Part shown: piece by piece, positions 1 through 7,526 of the stretch
How the letters are laid out: each line of letters begins with the position of its first letter
How positions within the stretch are numbered: the first letter of the stretch is position 1
Assembly: GCA_018645065.1 (NCBI GenBank)
Contig: JABGPF010000020.1
Coordinates: 1 to 33,918 of the forward strand
Reading direction: 5' to 3'
From: Phycisphaerales bacterium
GTDB lineage: Bacteria; Planctomycetota; Phycisphaerae; SM23-33
DNA length: 33,918 nt
Program-made: the position numbers and the translations under genes
Notes under the pieces: generated by a model
What the model saw: only the letters and a program-made list of their open reading frames with translations
Database searches by the model: none
What the model was told of the DNA's origin: nothing

Positions 1-396
1 AGCCTGATCGAAGACATTCACCGCCGCCTGCCCAACACCCACCTGGTCATGCACGGTTCGTCTTCAGTCCCGCAGGAACTGCAGGACATCGTCAACCAGT
101 TCGGCGGTAAGCTCGAGCAGACATACGGCGTACCGGTCGAAGCGATCCAGTTGGGCATCAAGAACGGCGTCCGCAAGGTCAACGTTGACACCGACAACCG
201 CCTGGCGATCACCGGCGCGATCCGCAAGGTATTCGCCGAGAAGCCCGAAGCGTTTGACCCGCGTGCATACCTCGTCCCGGCCCGTCTGGCGATGGTCGAA
301 GTTTGCAAAGCCCGCATGATCGCGTTCGGCCAGGCCGGACACGCCGGAAACATCCCGGTCAAGACCTGCAAAGAAATGGTGGACTTCTACCTGTAA
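1..396 (+). CDS. fba: Class II fructose-bisphosphate aldolase, C-terminal part (5' end outside window)
   Basis: The reading frame is open from the first base of the window to the TAA at 394-396, so this is the last 131 codons of a longer gene. Zn-dependent class II aldolases cleave fructose 1,6-bisphosphate to dihydroxyacetone phosphate and glyceraldehyde 3-phosphate in glycolysis, gluconeogenesis or the Calvin cycle. Visible family marks are HLVMHGSSSVP, where the His is a metal ligand, the glycine-rich loop before it, and KVNVDTDNR, the phosphate/substrate-binding NVDTD segment. The long insert between them (PVEAIQLGIKNGVRK) fits the Calvin-cycle-like subtype rather than the E. coli FbaA type, which I infer by eye. 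A strong terminator follows 46 bases later, so this is the last gene of its transcript. Confidence 0.9.
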   Translation, partial: SLIEDIHRRLPNTHLVMHGSSSVPQELQDIVNQFGGKLEQTYGVPVEAIQLGIKNGVRKVNVDTDNRLAITGAIRKVFAEKPEAFDPRAYLVPARLAMVEVCKARMIAFGQAGHAGNIPVKTCKEMVDFYL

Positions 397-442
397 ACAT
401 ACTAGAACAGTCGCCCGCCGACAAGGCGAATTGACAGTTTCA

Positions 443-482
443 AAAAAAGCCCGGAAACCAAACGGTTTCCGGGCTTTTTTAT
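443..482 (+). terminator. Rho-independent terminator after the aldolase gene
   Basis: A 17-bp perfect stem (AAAAAAGCCCGGAAACC with its complement) encloses a 4-5 base loop. The right arm runs into a T tract and the left arm begins with an A tract, so it could also stop transcripts arriving from the right. Confidence 0.9.
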
Positions 483-514
483 GTTCATGGCGGATTGGCG
501 GGAATGCGTAAATT

Positions 515-615
515 GTTTAGCGGCGGGGCAACGCCCCGCGTTCGTCGTTTTGTAATGCAGTGCAGCACGCCACGTCTGGAAACGTCGAGCGTCGAGCGAT
601 GCTCGACCGCTAAAC
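515..615. repeat. REP/MITE-like palindromic element
   Basis: Between the aldolase terminator and tyrS lies a compact set of nested palindromes. The outer arms are GTTTAGCGG (515-523) and CCGCTAAAC (607-615). Inside are two perfect 7-bp hairpins with 3-base loops: GCGGGGC-AAC-GCCCCGC (523-539) and GTCGAGC-GAT-GCTCGAC (591-607). Each hairpin abuts one outer arm. This organisation resembles REP/BIME or miniature palindromic elements of bacterial intergenic regions. I saw no second copy in this window, so its repeated nature is inferred. The bases from 616 to 713 show nothing else recognisable. Confidence 0.5.
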
Positions 616-713
616 GGGGCGCCACACGCCATAGTAAATACCGCGAGTCTTTTTCCGCACCTTCCCCGGTATCAAGCGAAGAACCTTTTCTTGTAGGTGA
701 TTTTGTACGCGGG

Positions 714-1928
714 TCAGACGACTTTTAACTGACCGAACTTTCTCTTTCCGACCTTTAGCACTTGCCCGTCGGTCGGTTCGATTTGGGTGTCGAGTGAAGC
801 GACCTTATCGCCATCGATGCTGACGCCGCCTTGTTTTACCAGGCGTTTTGCCGCGCCGCGCGAGTCGGCGAAGTTCGCCAGGCAGATAAGATCCACAATC
901 CCGATCGGCTCGGAGGGCAGTTCGATTTCCGGCATGTCGGTCGGTACGTCATGTTTCTTGAAGATGCGGTCGAACTCATCAGAGGCAGCCTGCCCTGAAC
1001 CGGCGCCGTGGTATTGATCGACTATCATCTTGCCCAACTCGCCCTTGGCCTGACGGGGGTGGGTTTGCGACGGGTCGGTCAGCACGGCGATTTGGGTTTC
1101 GGGCAGATCGGTCAGGAGCGTGAAGTAGTTGCTCATAAGCTCGTCCGGGATGCTCATGACTTTTCCGAACATATCGTTGGGCTCGTCGGTCACGCCGATG
1201 TAGTTACCCTTGGATTTGCTCATTTTCTGGACGCCGTCGAGTCCGACGAGGATCGGCATGACGATCACGATCTGCGGTTTCTGCCCCGAGGCTTTTTGGA
1301 GATCGCGTCCGACGAGGTTGTTGAACGTCTGGTCGGTCCCGCCGAGCTCCACGTCCGATTCTATGCAAACGCTATCGTACCCCTGCATGATCGGGTAGAG
1401 CATTTCATGGAGGAACACGTCTTCACCGGCATCGAGACGGTTTTTGAAGCTGTCTCGCTGGAGCATCTGGGCGACGGTTTTTTTTGCGGCGATTTGGATC
1501 AGTTCCGCGAACGAAAGTCCTTCTAGCCATTCGCTGTTGTAGCGAATTTCGAGTTTATCTTCGGAAGTGTCCAGTATTCGTCCGGCCTGTTCGAAATAAG
1601 TTTTTGCGTTGGCGTCGATCTGCTCGCCCGTGAGGATCGGACGAGTTTTGTTGACGCCCGACGGGTCTCCGATCCGGGCGGTGTAGTCGCCGATTATCAG
1701 GACGGCTCGGTGGCCCATGTCCTGAAATTGCCGCATCTTGCGCAGCACAACGGTGTGTCCGAGATGGATATCCGGTGCCGTCGGGTCGAGTCCGAGCTTA
1801 ACTCGCATAGGCTTGCCCGACTTGTCTGAGGCGGTCAGGCGAGCGTCAAGTTCGTCGACGGTGTAAGTTTTATCGCATCCGCGAAGTAATAGTTTCAGTT
1901 GTTCCGGTTGTGTTGTTGGAGAATTCAT
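714..1928 (-). CDS. tyrS: Tyrosine--tRNA ligase
   Basis: Charges tRNA-Tyr with tyrosine in the cytoplasm. The 404-residue product has the class I synthetase HIGH-type motif HLGH (residues 55-58), the tyrosine-specific region GDYTARIGDPSG, the KMSKS loop (235-239) and a C-terminal S4 RNA-binding domain (about 345-404, QGGVSIDGDKV). The LGLDPTAPDIHLGH context and length of about 400 fit the TyrZ-like second bacterial subgroup. I chose the ATG at 1928, although the frame stays open to 1982, because family proteins begin near here and a promoter-like sequence (1939-1967) ends just upstream. No Shine-Dalgarno is seen before this ATG. It is transcribed away from the lipoprotein gene. Confidence 0.95.
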   Translation of the reverse strand: MNSPTTQPEQLKLLLRGCDKTYTVDELDARLTASDKSGKPMRVKLGLDPTAPDIHLGHTVVLRKMRQFQDMGHRAVLIIGDYTARIGDPSGVNKTRPILTGEQIDANAKTYFEQAGRILDTSEDKLEIRYNSEWLEGLSFAELIQIAAKKTVAQMLQRDSFKNRLDAGEDVFLHEMLYPIMQGYDSVCIESDVELGGTDQTFNNLVGRDLQKASGQKPQIVIVMPILVGLDGVQKMSKSKGNYIGVTDEPNDMFGKVMSIPDELMSNYFTLLTDLPETQIAVLTDPSQTHPRQAKGELGKMIVDQYHGAGSGQAASDEFDRIFKKHDVPTDMPEIELPSEPIGIVDLICLANFADSRGAAKRLVKQGGVSIDGDKVASLDTQIEPTDGQVLKVGKRKFGQLKVV

Positions 1929-1938
1929 AAGTGCAGAG

Positions 1939-1967
1939 AGTTTATCGTGCACGAACGATATTATCAA
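1939..1967 (-). promoter_or_regulatory. Candidate tyrS promoter with an overlapping dyad
   Basis: On the minus strand TTGATA (1962-1967) is followed after 17 bases by TAAACT (1939-1944). The predicted start of transcription is only a few bases before the tyrS ATG, giving a nearly leaderless message, which agrees with the missing Shine-Dalgarno. The spacer contains the perfect dyad TATCGT-N6-ACGATA (1943-1960), a possible operator. The -10 match is only moderate. Confidence 0.35.
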
Positions 1968-2084
1968 CACCTGGAAAACCACTGGACCTTTTTCAATAAC
2001 TTAATTAGACTGGAAATGTCGACGTTAACTATGCTCGGCCTGGGTGTTGATCCCGAGGCAACTGCTTATTGGACACGCATAAAT

Positions 2085-3587
2085 ATGAAAATTTTCATCC
2101 TGCCGTTCTGTCTGGTCGTTTTTCTTGCAACAGGTTGTGTTGAGCCGATACCTGCGCCTCCTCAAAATCTGGCTGAGTACAGCGAGATCCAGCGGACTCA
2201 TCCGCAGGAATATCCGACCAGTACGGTAAAGAGGCACAATATTCAGCGCGTGCTCGACCCGGACCTCGACGTTGAGCAACGTGAGGCGTCTTTGGAACTC
2301 CTGTCCAATCTGGCTGGACCGGGCGGGCAGCTTCCCGCCGAAATTGCAGCAGTTCTATTGCAGAAGGATTGCCCCAGCTCGCTGCGAAGACTCGTTTCAG
2401 GACAAGACGTCAGCATCGCCGCCGCTAACCAAACACCCGCAACCACGGGCGGAACTACGCGCAAGCCGCCCGTCGCAGCGGTATCAGGCCAACCGGGTAG
2501 AATCCCGTTGGATCAACTCGCCGATGCGCCGGCTGGTCCCCAACGCACCGCCACGTTGCGATGGCTCGTTCAGAATCCCAAGGTTGATTTGCTTGACGAC
2601 CTGGCGAAGCTCTGGGCGCTGCAACCGGTGAACAACGCCGACGAACAACTGTTCCGCCAGGCAGTAACAAAATTGGGGGCGGGACAATGGAGCGATGTGT
2701 TGCTGAATTCCATTAACGCAAAAGGGTTTTCCGCACGCGGTTCGGCGTTATCTGTGCTTGTCGCGCGAGGAGCCGAGATCAATCTGTTCGATCGCGTTAA
2801 GAAGATGACCGCGAAAAACGTGTCGATTCAGGCGATGCAGACTTTTGTAAACAAGTTCGGGTACATGCCCGCTAATGGCGGAGAGTTGCTGGCGTGCGTT
2901 ATTTTGCAGGACAAAGGCCAAACCAATCTCAACGCCACTGCAAAACTGTCCAGGCGATGGAAAACCCTCTACAACTACAAATTCAACATCCGCGACTATC
3001 ATCTTGTCAGCAGTATTGCCGCCGACCCCATTCGCTCCAAGATCGGGCAGAACGAGTTGATCAAGCAGATCGTAACAAGCGTTGGTCCACGAAGACACGT
3101 CGCGCAAAGCGGAACCCCGTTCAGCCAACAAGCGTCACAAATGAGCATGGCCGATCTGTGGAATATTCAGTTGCTCGATAAGATGCTCCACCAGAAAAGA
3201 GTTTCGCTGGCGTTGCGAATACTCGCCGATCGCCTGCGGGCCGGACTCAACAGCCCACGCAGCGGACTTGTTTTTTACGAAAACGCCGCCGCATCGGCAA
3301 AGCTGTATCCGCAGAAGAAGGATTCCGTTGCGGGCGATCGAAATCACCTGCCCGAGCGTGAGCTTCATCGCGCCGGATTCGACGCGCTCTGCCATCTGCA
3401 CACGCGATTTGAAAAGGTCTACAACGGTGATGTAGCTCCGCCTTCGCGACAGGAACTCTCAGCCGCACGCCGAGCCAACTTCTGCGGTTTGCTGCTGGCG
3501 AGCATTGATTCCAGGAAGTTCAGCGTGTTTTATTACAATCCAAACGGAAACGCAGTATCACTGGGCGTGTTCGAATTCGGGAAATAA
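2085..3587 (+). CDS. Lipoprotein with HEAT-like helices and a JAMM-like C-terminal region
   Basis: A 500-residue protein I cannot name. The chosen ATG gives a textbook lipoprotein signal: MKIFILPF, a hydrophobic stretch and the lipobox LATGC with Cys18, so the mature protein should be anchored to a membrane outside the cytoplasm. The middle (about 60-400) is rich in short amphipathic helices with the feel of HEAT-type repeats. The last 70 residues contain H437-L-H439-T and, 15 residues on, S454-R-Q-E457, followed by alternating beta-strand-like residues. This resembles the HxH...SxxD metal site of JAB1/MPN (JAMM) proteases with Glu in place of the Asp. That assignment is an inference. Its stop codon is only six bases from the pyrD stop on the other strand. 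No good Shine-Dalgarno precedes the ATG. Confidence 0.75.
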   Translation: MKIFILPFCLVVFLATGCVEPIPAPPQNLAEYSEIQRTHPQEYPTSTVKRHNIQRVLDPDLDVEQREASLELLSNLAGPGGQLPAEIAAVLLQKDCPSSLRRLVSGQDVSIAAANQTPATTGGTTRKPPVAAVSGQPGRIPLDQLADAPAGPQRTATLRWLVQNPKVDLLDDLAKLWALQPVNNADEQLFRQAVTKLGAGQWSDVLLNSINAKGFSARGSALSVLVARGAEINLFDRVKKMTAKNVSIQAMQTFVNKFGYMPANGGELLACVILQDKGQTNLNATAKLSRRWKTLYNYKFNIRDYHLVSSIAADPIRSKIGQNELIKQIVTSVGPRRHVAQSGTPFSQQASQMSMADLWNIQLLDKMLHQKRVSLALRILADRLRAGLNSPRSGLVFYENAAASAKLYPQKKDSVAGDRNHLPERELHRAGFDALCHLHTRFEKVYNGDVAPPSRQELSAARRANFCGLLLASIDSRKFSVFYYNPNGNAVSLGVFEFGK

Positions 3588-3593
3588 CGAACG

Positions 3594-4523
3594 TTAAATT
3601 TCCAACGCCCCGATTATCTCAGTGATTTTCGAGTGTCCGTGTCGTTGAAGGTAATCGGTGATTCCGTCGCGGATGCCCACCAGGCAGGCGGGGTCAACGA
3701 ACAACGCCGTTCCGACCGCCAGTCCGCTGGCTCCGGCCAGCAGGAACTCCAGAGCGTCTGAGGCGTATTGGATTCCGCCCATCGCGATAATCGGAATGCC
3801 CGCGGGCTTTGCGACTTTTCGGTAGACGTTGTGTACCATGTGAAGTGCGACCGGTCGTATGGCCGGACCGCTGAGCCCTCCGGTGATATTCGCTAAAACC
3901 GGGCGTCTTGTCTCGGTGTTTATCGCCATTCCCGTAAGCGTGTTGATCATGCTTATCGCCTCGGCGCCGGCATCGACAACCGCAGAAGCGATAGCGCATA
4001 TGTCCGTTACGTTTGGCGAGAGCTTCACGATAAGAATGTTTTTACCGCATACTTCCTTGATGCGTCGCGTGATTTCGCCGGCTTGTTCCGGGACGGTCCC
4101 GAACTGGATCCCGCCTGCTTTTACGTTCGGGCAGGAGATATTCAACTCGATCCCGCGAACTATCGACACCTCGCTCAACGCTGCGGTCACCGCGACGTAA
4201 TCGTCGATGGTTGTCCCCGCAACGTTCACGAAAACGGGCAGCCCGAGTTTCTCAAGAAGCGGGACTTTCTCGCTGAGGAACACGTCGAGCCCAACGTTCG
4301 CCAATCCTATCGCGTTCAGCATTCCGGCGCGGGTTTCGACTATACGTTCGTAGTCGTTGCCCAGGCGGGGCTGAAGCGTTATTGACTTGGTCACGAAGGC
4401 GCCCAGCGTTGTGAGGTCTACGAAGTCGGCGTATTCGTCGGCGTATCCGCAGGTTCCGCTGGCGGTCATGAGTGGGTTGCTAAGTTGCACGCCGGCGATG
4501 TCTACGCTCAGGTCGATATTCAA
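3594..4523 (-). CDS. pyrD: Dihydroorotate dehydrogenase, class 1B type
   Basis: FMN enzyme of pyrimidine synthesis that oxidises dihydroorotate to orotate. Marks of the class 1 family are NPLMTASGTCGYADEY at the N-terminus, TKSITLQPR with the flavin-binding Lys46, and LNISCPNVKAGG with the catalytic Cys131 (class 2 enzymes have Ser there). The C-terminal part has the phosphate-binding GGI and GTALF segments. Class 1B enzymes work with a PyrK electron-transfer subunit, which is not in this window. The frame is open to a TTG at 4586, but I prefer the internal TTG at 4523: a GGAG lies 7 bases upstream, and the 309-residue product matches the family length. It follows aroB by 46 bases and is probably co-transcribed with it. 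Confidence 0.92.
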   Translation of the reverse strand: MNIDLSVDIAGVQLSNPLMTASGTCGYADEYADFVDLTTLGAFVTKSITLQPRLGNDYERIVETRAGMLNAIGLANVGLDVFLSEKVPLLEKLGLPVFVNVAGTTIDDYVAVTAALSEVSIVRGIELNISCPNVKAGGIQFGTVPEQAGEITRRIKEVCGKNILIVKLSPNVTDICAIASAVVDAGAEAISMINTLTGMAINTETRRPVLANITGGLSGPAIRPVALHMVHNVYRKVAKPAGIPIIAMGGIQYASDALEFLLAGASGLAVGTALFVDPACLVGIRDGITDYLQRHGHSKITEIIGALEI

Positions 4524-4569
4524 TGTTCTGCTCCGATTCGCGCGGCCTGGCCGCGATGGTGTATCCTGA

Positions 4570-5661
4570 TTATCCCAGCGCCGCAACGCCTCGGGCGACT
4601 TGCTGAGGGGTGGTGTTATCGAAAATTTCCACTCGACCTATCTCCGTCGGCAGCACCATTCGCACGTGTCCACCGCGGGCCTTTTTATCTCGCTGCATCA
4701 CTTCCCAAACCTCGTCTGGGTTCAGGCCTGGATACGTCACGGGGAGTTTCAACGCTTCCAGGGCCTGTCGGACGCGATCGGCGTCGACGGGGGAGATCAG
4801 TCTGGAGTCGACTGCTATTGCGTTGGCGGCGATTATGCCCAACGAGACAGCCGCCCCGTGAGACAGGGTTCCGTATCCGGCGATGGTTTCTATCGCATGC
4901 CCGACGGTATGCCCGTAGTTAAGGTGTGCTCGTGTTCCTGTTTCCCGCTCGTCGCCGGCGACGACGTCTGCTTTTATCGCAACGTTTCGAGCGACTAGAT
5001 CGCACATTACGTCGCTTTGGCAGGCGAGTATCTCGGTGGTGTTTTCGGCGATGAAGTCCAGCAGCGACGCGTCGCGGATCACCGCGTGTTTCACGCACTC
5101 GCCCAGACCGCTCTGGAGTTCTCTCGGCGCGAGGGTTTTTAGCGTTTCGACGTCGATCAGCACGCCTGACGGCTGATAAAACGCGCCGATCAGGTTCTTG
5201 CCCGTTGCGTGATTGATGCCCGTTTTTCCGCCTACTGAGGCGTCAACGTCAGCCAGCAGGGAAGTGGGGCACTGCAGCCAGCGAACGCCTCTCAGCGTGC
5301 TGGCGGCAACGTAACCGCTGATATCGCCGGTGACCCCGCCGCCGCATGCGACAATCAGCAAGTCGCGATCAATCGCGGGGCTGATCGCGAAAACCGCATC
5401 GAGCATGTCCGAGAAAACCGCGACTGTTTTATTTGCCTCGCCTGTGGGGAACTCTATCAGCGTGGCGTCTATTCCCGCGGCGGTAAGCGAGTCGGCGGTT
5501 TGTTTACCGTAGCTGGAGGCGATGTTCGAATCGGCGATGACCGCAGCCTGTCGCACCGTTGGCAGGGCGGCAGCGGCTGGACCAACTGAATCCAATATGC
5601 CCGACCCAACTCGCACATCATAGCTGCGATCGCCTAGTTCAACTCTTATCGTCTGTTCCAT
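4570..5661 (-). CDS. aroB: 3-dehydroquinate synthase
   Basis: Second step of the shikimate pathway: converts DAHP to 3-dehydroquinate using NAD and Zn. The 363-residue product carries GGGVTGDISGYVAA (107-120, nucleotide binding), DASVGGKTGIN (140-150, substrate binding) and likely zinc ligands Glu188 (LGECVKHA), His251 (LNYGHTVGHA) and His268. The ATG at 5661 gives the standard N-terminus; an in-frame TTG at 5682 is also open. Either start lies inside the 3' end of the upstream gene (overlap of 23 bases for the ATG), suggesting translational coupling in a three-gene unit with that membrane protein and pyrD. Confidence 0.95.
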   Translation of the reverse strand: MEQTIRVELGDRSYDVRVGSGILDSVGPAAAALPTVRQAAVIADSNIASSYGKQTADSLTAAGIDATLIEFPTGEANKTVAVFSDMLDAVFAISPAIDRDLLIVACGGGVTGDISGYVAASTLRGVRWLQCPTSLLADVDASVGGKTGINHATGKNLIGAFYQPSGVLIDVETLKTLAPRELQSGLGECVKHAVIRDASLLDFIAENTTEILACQSDVMCDLVARNVAIKADVVAGDERETGTRAHLNYGHTVGHAIETIAGYGTLSHGAAVSLGIIAANAIAVDSRLISPVDADRVRQALEALKLPVTYPGLNPDEVWEVMQRDKKARGGHVRMVLPTEIGRVEIFDNTTPQQVARGVAALG

Positions 5662-6700
5662 CTGTATTTCTCTTGCTCTCAAAGGCTTGCACTGCGTTTA
5701 CGAGGTCTTGGTCGACCGGTTGGGTTTCACGCTCTTCATTTGGGAGGTTGTCTTCCTCGACGTTTCGCAGGGGTGTATATTTTACGTTTCCTGCGGCGCC
5801 GGAACCGATTGGGGCGGCTTTGACTTGCTTGGCCCGTTTGCGAACAGTATACAGCAGCCCCATCATCGCCACGACTACTACGATCACAGCGTTCCGCATC
5901 GCTGTAGACCCGTCCGTTTCGTGACTGGTTACTTTCGACGCTTTCAAATGGTACGCGATCACCACCGGGAAGTCGCGTTTTGCGGGTCGTTTACTGTTGG
6001 AGTCTACTATTTCGTCTTTGTATGTTTTGTAGAAGATGCCCGCCAGTTCAATTGTCTTTCCGTACTGTCCGTAGGTGCAGGCTCCTTTGTCGCTGACGGC
6101 TTTGGGCTTACCGAGCAGTTCGGCAGGATCGACCAGCGAGAAGACCACGATCTCCTGGGCGGGAGTTTTTTTTTCGCTGTTCGCTCCGAGTTCCGAGAGT
6201 CTGAACCCCGTCATATGCCACAATTTTTTACCCCTGGGCCAATCTCTATCAGGGGCCCAGTTCCTCGATCCGCTGACGTATTCTTCGGTCATGTGAACTC
6301 GCATCGTCACGCGAATCTTCTGGGCTCGATAGCGGTTCGGATAGTCCAGCAAACTCCCGATAGCAGGGGACTCCAGTGCGGGAAACTCCTTGCTCGACGC
6401 TTCGGGGTCAACCAGCTCAGCCGTTCGGGCCAGCATTACGTAGAACGCTTTCTCCCGCCAATGCGCCCCGTCCCGCCCCGCCGACAACGCCACCTTCTGA
6501 CGATACGTTAAATCGATCGCAGCTTCGGAGAGGTTTTTAGGCATGTAGGGTTTTGTGGTTGCAGTGGCGGGCTGAGTCGTCGGTTCGGTGGTTGTAACTT
6601 CAATCCCCGCAGCCTTGAACGCTATCACGCAAAGCACTGCAACAATCCCCGCTGTCGGTAGGGCGCCCTTGGGCTGTCTGAATGATCTTACTGTCTTCAT
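5639..6700 (-). CDS. Uncharacterised protein with two transmembrane segments
   Basis: I do not recognise this 353-residue family. A hydrophobic N-terminal segment (about 16-32) acts as anchor or signal, followed by a T/P/Q-rich linker (EVTTTEPTTQPATATTKP). A globular region of about 200 residues comes next, with many Trp, Tyr and basic residues (for example SRNWAPDRDWPRGKKLWH). A second hydrophobic segment lies near 268-286 (AVIVVVVAMMGLLYTV) and is followed by a basic then acidic tail. The predicted topology places the central domain outside the cytoplasm. The 3' end overlaps the start of aroB, so it is probably the first gene of the aroB-pyrD operon, but nothing ties it functionally to aromatic amino acid synthesis. 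Confidence 0.75.
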   Translation of the reverse strand: MKTVRSFRQPKGALPTAGIVAVLCVIAFKAAGIEVTTTEPTTQPATATTKPYMPKNLSEAAIDLTYRQKVALSAGRDGAHWREKAFYVMLARTAELVDPEASSKEFPALESPAIGSLLDYPNRYRAQKIRVTMRVHMTEEYVSGSRNWAPDRDWPRGKKLWHMTGFRLSELGANSEKKTPAQEIVVFSLVDPAELLGKPKAVSDKGACTYGQYGKTIELAGIFYKTYKDEIVDSNSKRPAKRDFPVVIAYHLKASKVTSHETDGSTAMRNAVIVVVVAMMGLLYTVRKRAKQVKAAPIGSGAAGNVKYTPLRNVEEDNLPNEERETQPVDQDLVNAVQAFESKRNTDGTDDKS

Positions 6701-6881
6701 ACTGTGATTTTAAACAAATTCGCGTTGATTGCAACTTCCACGCGATGATGCAGGCAAGCGTTTTCCAGCCGAGACAACCGGTATGTTAGCGTCCGGGGCG
6801 GTTGGAAGCATATAATTCACCGGCTTGACTTGCGGACAAGGGCTCTGTTTGCCGATAGAAATCAGTAAGGAGACGTAAATA

Positions 6882-7436
6882 ATGAAACAGTTTAAGAAAT
6901 ACATGATGGTAATAGGCATTTTGGCGGCTTCATTTCTAGGCGGCGCAGCTTCAAGATGGGTGTTCCCAGAACCGCAACAGGCCCAAGCCGCCAAGCCCAG
7001 GAGCACGGAAGACGCCTTGAGATGGTCCCTGGCCAAACCCGTTTTCACAAAAAAACTGAACGTTGGCGACCCCAAGGGCGGGACAACAGGAATTATGGAT
7101 TTCTCTGGTCTGAAGATATTCGATACTCGCGGAAAGTCGCGAATTCGGATGGAAAGCAGCACGGGTAACATGACGCTGTCAGACGGTAGCGGCAAGGATC
7201 GCGTGAAACTCGGAACCGTTTGCCGCGGAGACAGCGGAGTAGTGCTGCTGGATTCGTCCGGCCGTCAGCGAATCCAACTCGACACCAAGGGAATGAAAAT
7301 ATTCGACGCCTCGGGCAAGGAAGTGGGCAGTTTTGGATTCCAGAGCGACGGAACAATGGGCGTGTCGGTTGCCGACAAGAGCGGAAAACTCCGCCGAATC
7401 GACATAGAAAAGAAGGCTCCGGTCAAAGCTGAGTAA
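6882..7436 (+). CDS. Membrane-anchored protein with about five short beta-type repeats
   Basis: The 184-residue product begins with a single hydrophobic segment (8-24), then a linker, then from about residue 70 to 175 a row of about five units of 18-25 residues with the pattern G-x3-hydrophobic-x-D-x2-G-x2-R-hydrophobic. Examples are GLKIFDTRGKSRIRM, GVVLLDSSGRQRIQL and GMKIFDASGKEVGSF. Such units suggest a stack of beta-hairpins exposed outside the cytoplasm. I know of no assigned function. The start is supported by TAAGGAGA at 6866-6873. It stands alone: the upstream neighbour is divergent and the downstream one convergent, with a terminator between. Confidence 0.75.
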   Translation: MKQFKKYMMVIGILAASFLGGAASRWVFPEPQQAQAAKPRSTEDALRWSLAKPVFTKKLNVGDPKGGTTGIMDFSGLKIFDTRGKSRIRMESSTGNMTLSDGSGKDRVKLGTVCRGDSGVVLLDSSGRQRIQLDTKGMKIFDASGKEVGSFGFQSDGTMGVSVADKSGKLRRIDIEKKAPVKAE

Positions 7437-7463
7437 GCACCTGAAACAAACCGGCCGTAATGC

Positions 7464-7513
7464 AATTGAGCCAATCACGTCATCAAAGACGCGATTGGCT
7501 CAATTATTTTTCT
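7464..7513 (+). terminator. Rho-independent terminator after the repeat protein
   Basis: A perfect 13-bp stem, AATTGAGCCAATC (7464-7476) with its complement at 7493-7505, is followed by ATTTTTCTC. The T tract lies on the plus-strand side, so it serves the 6882-7436 gene; on the minus strand the tract is poor. Confidence 0.8.
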
Positions 7514-7526
7514 CAGACCGCCAGGT

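Noticed and set aside
1008-1526. 172-codon plus-strand frame opposite tyrS
   Set aside because: Lies entirely antisense to a clear tyrosyl-tRNA synthetase and its product is not recognisable.
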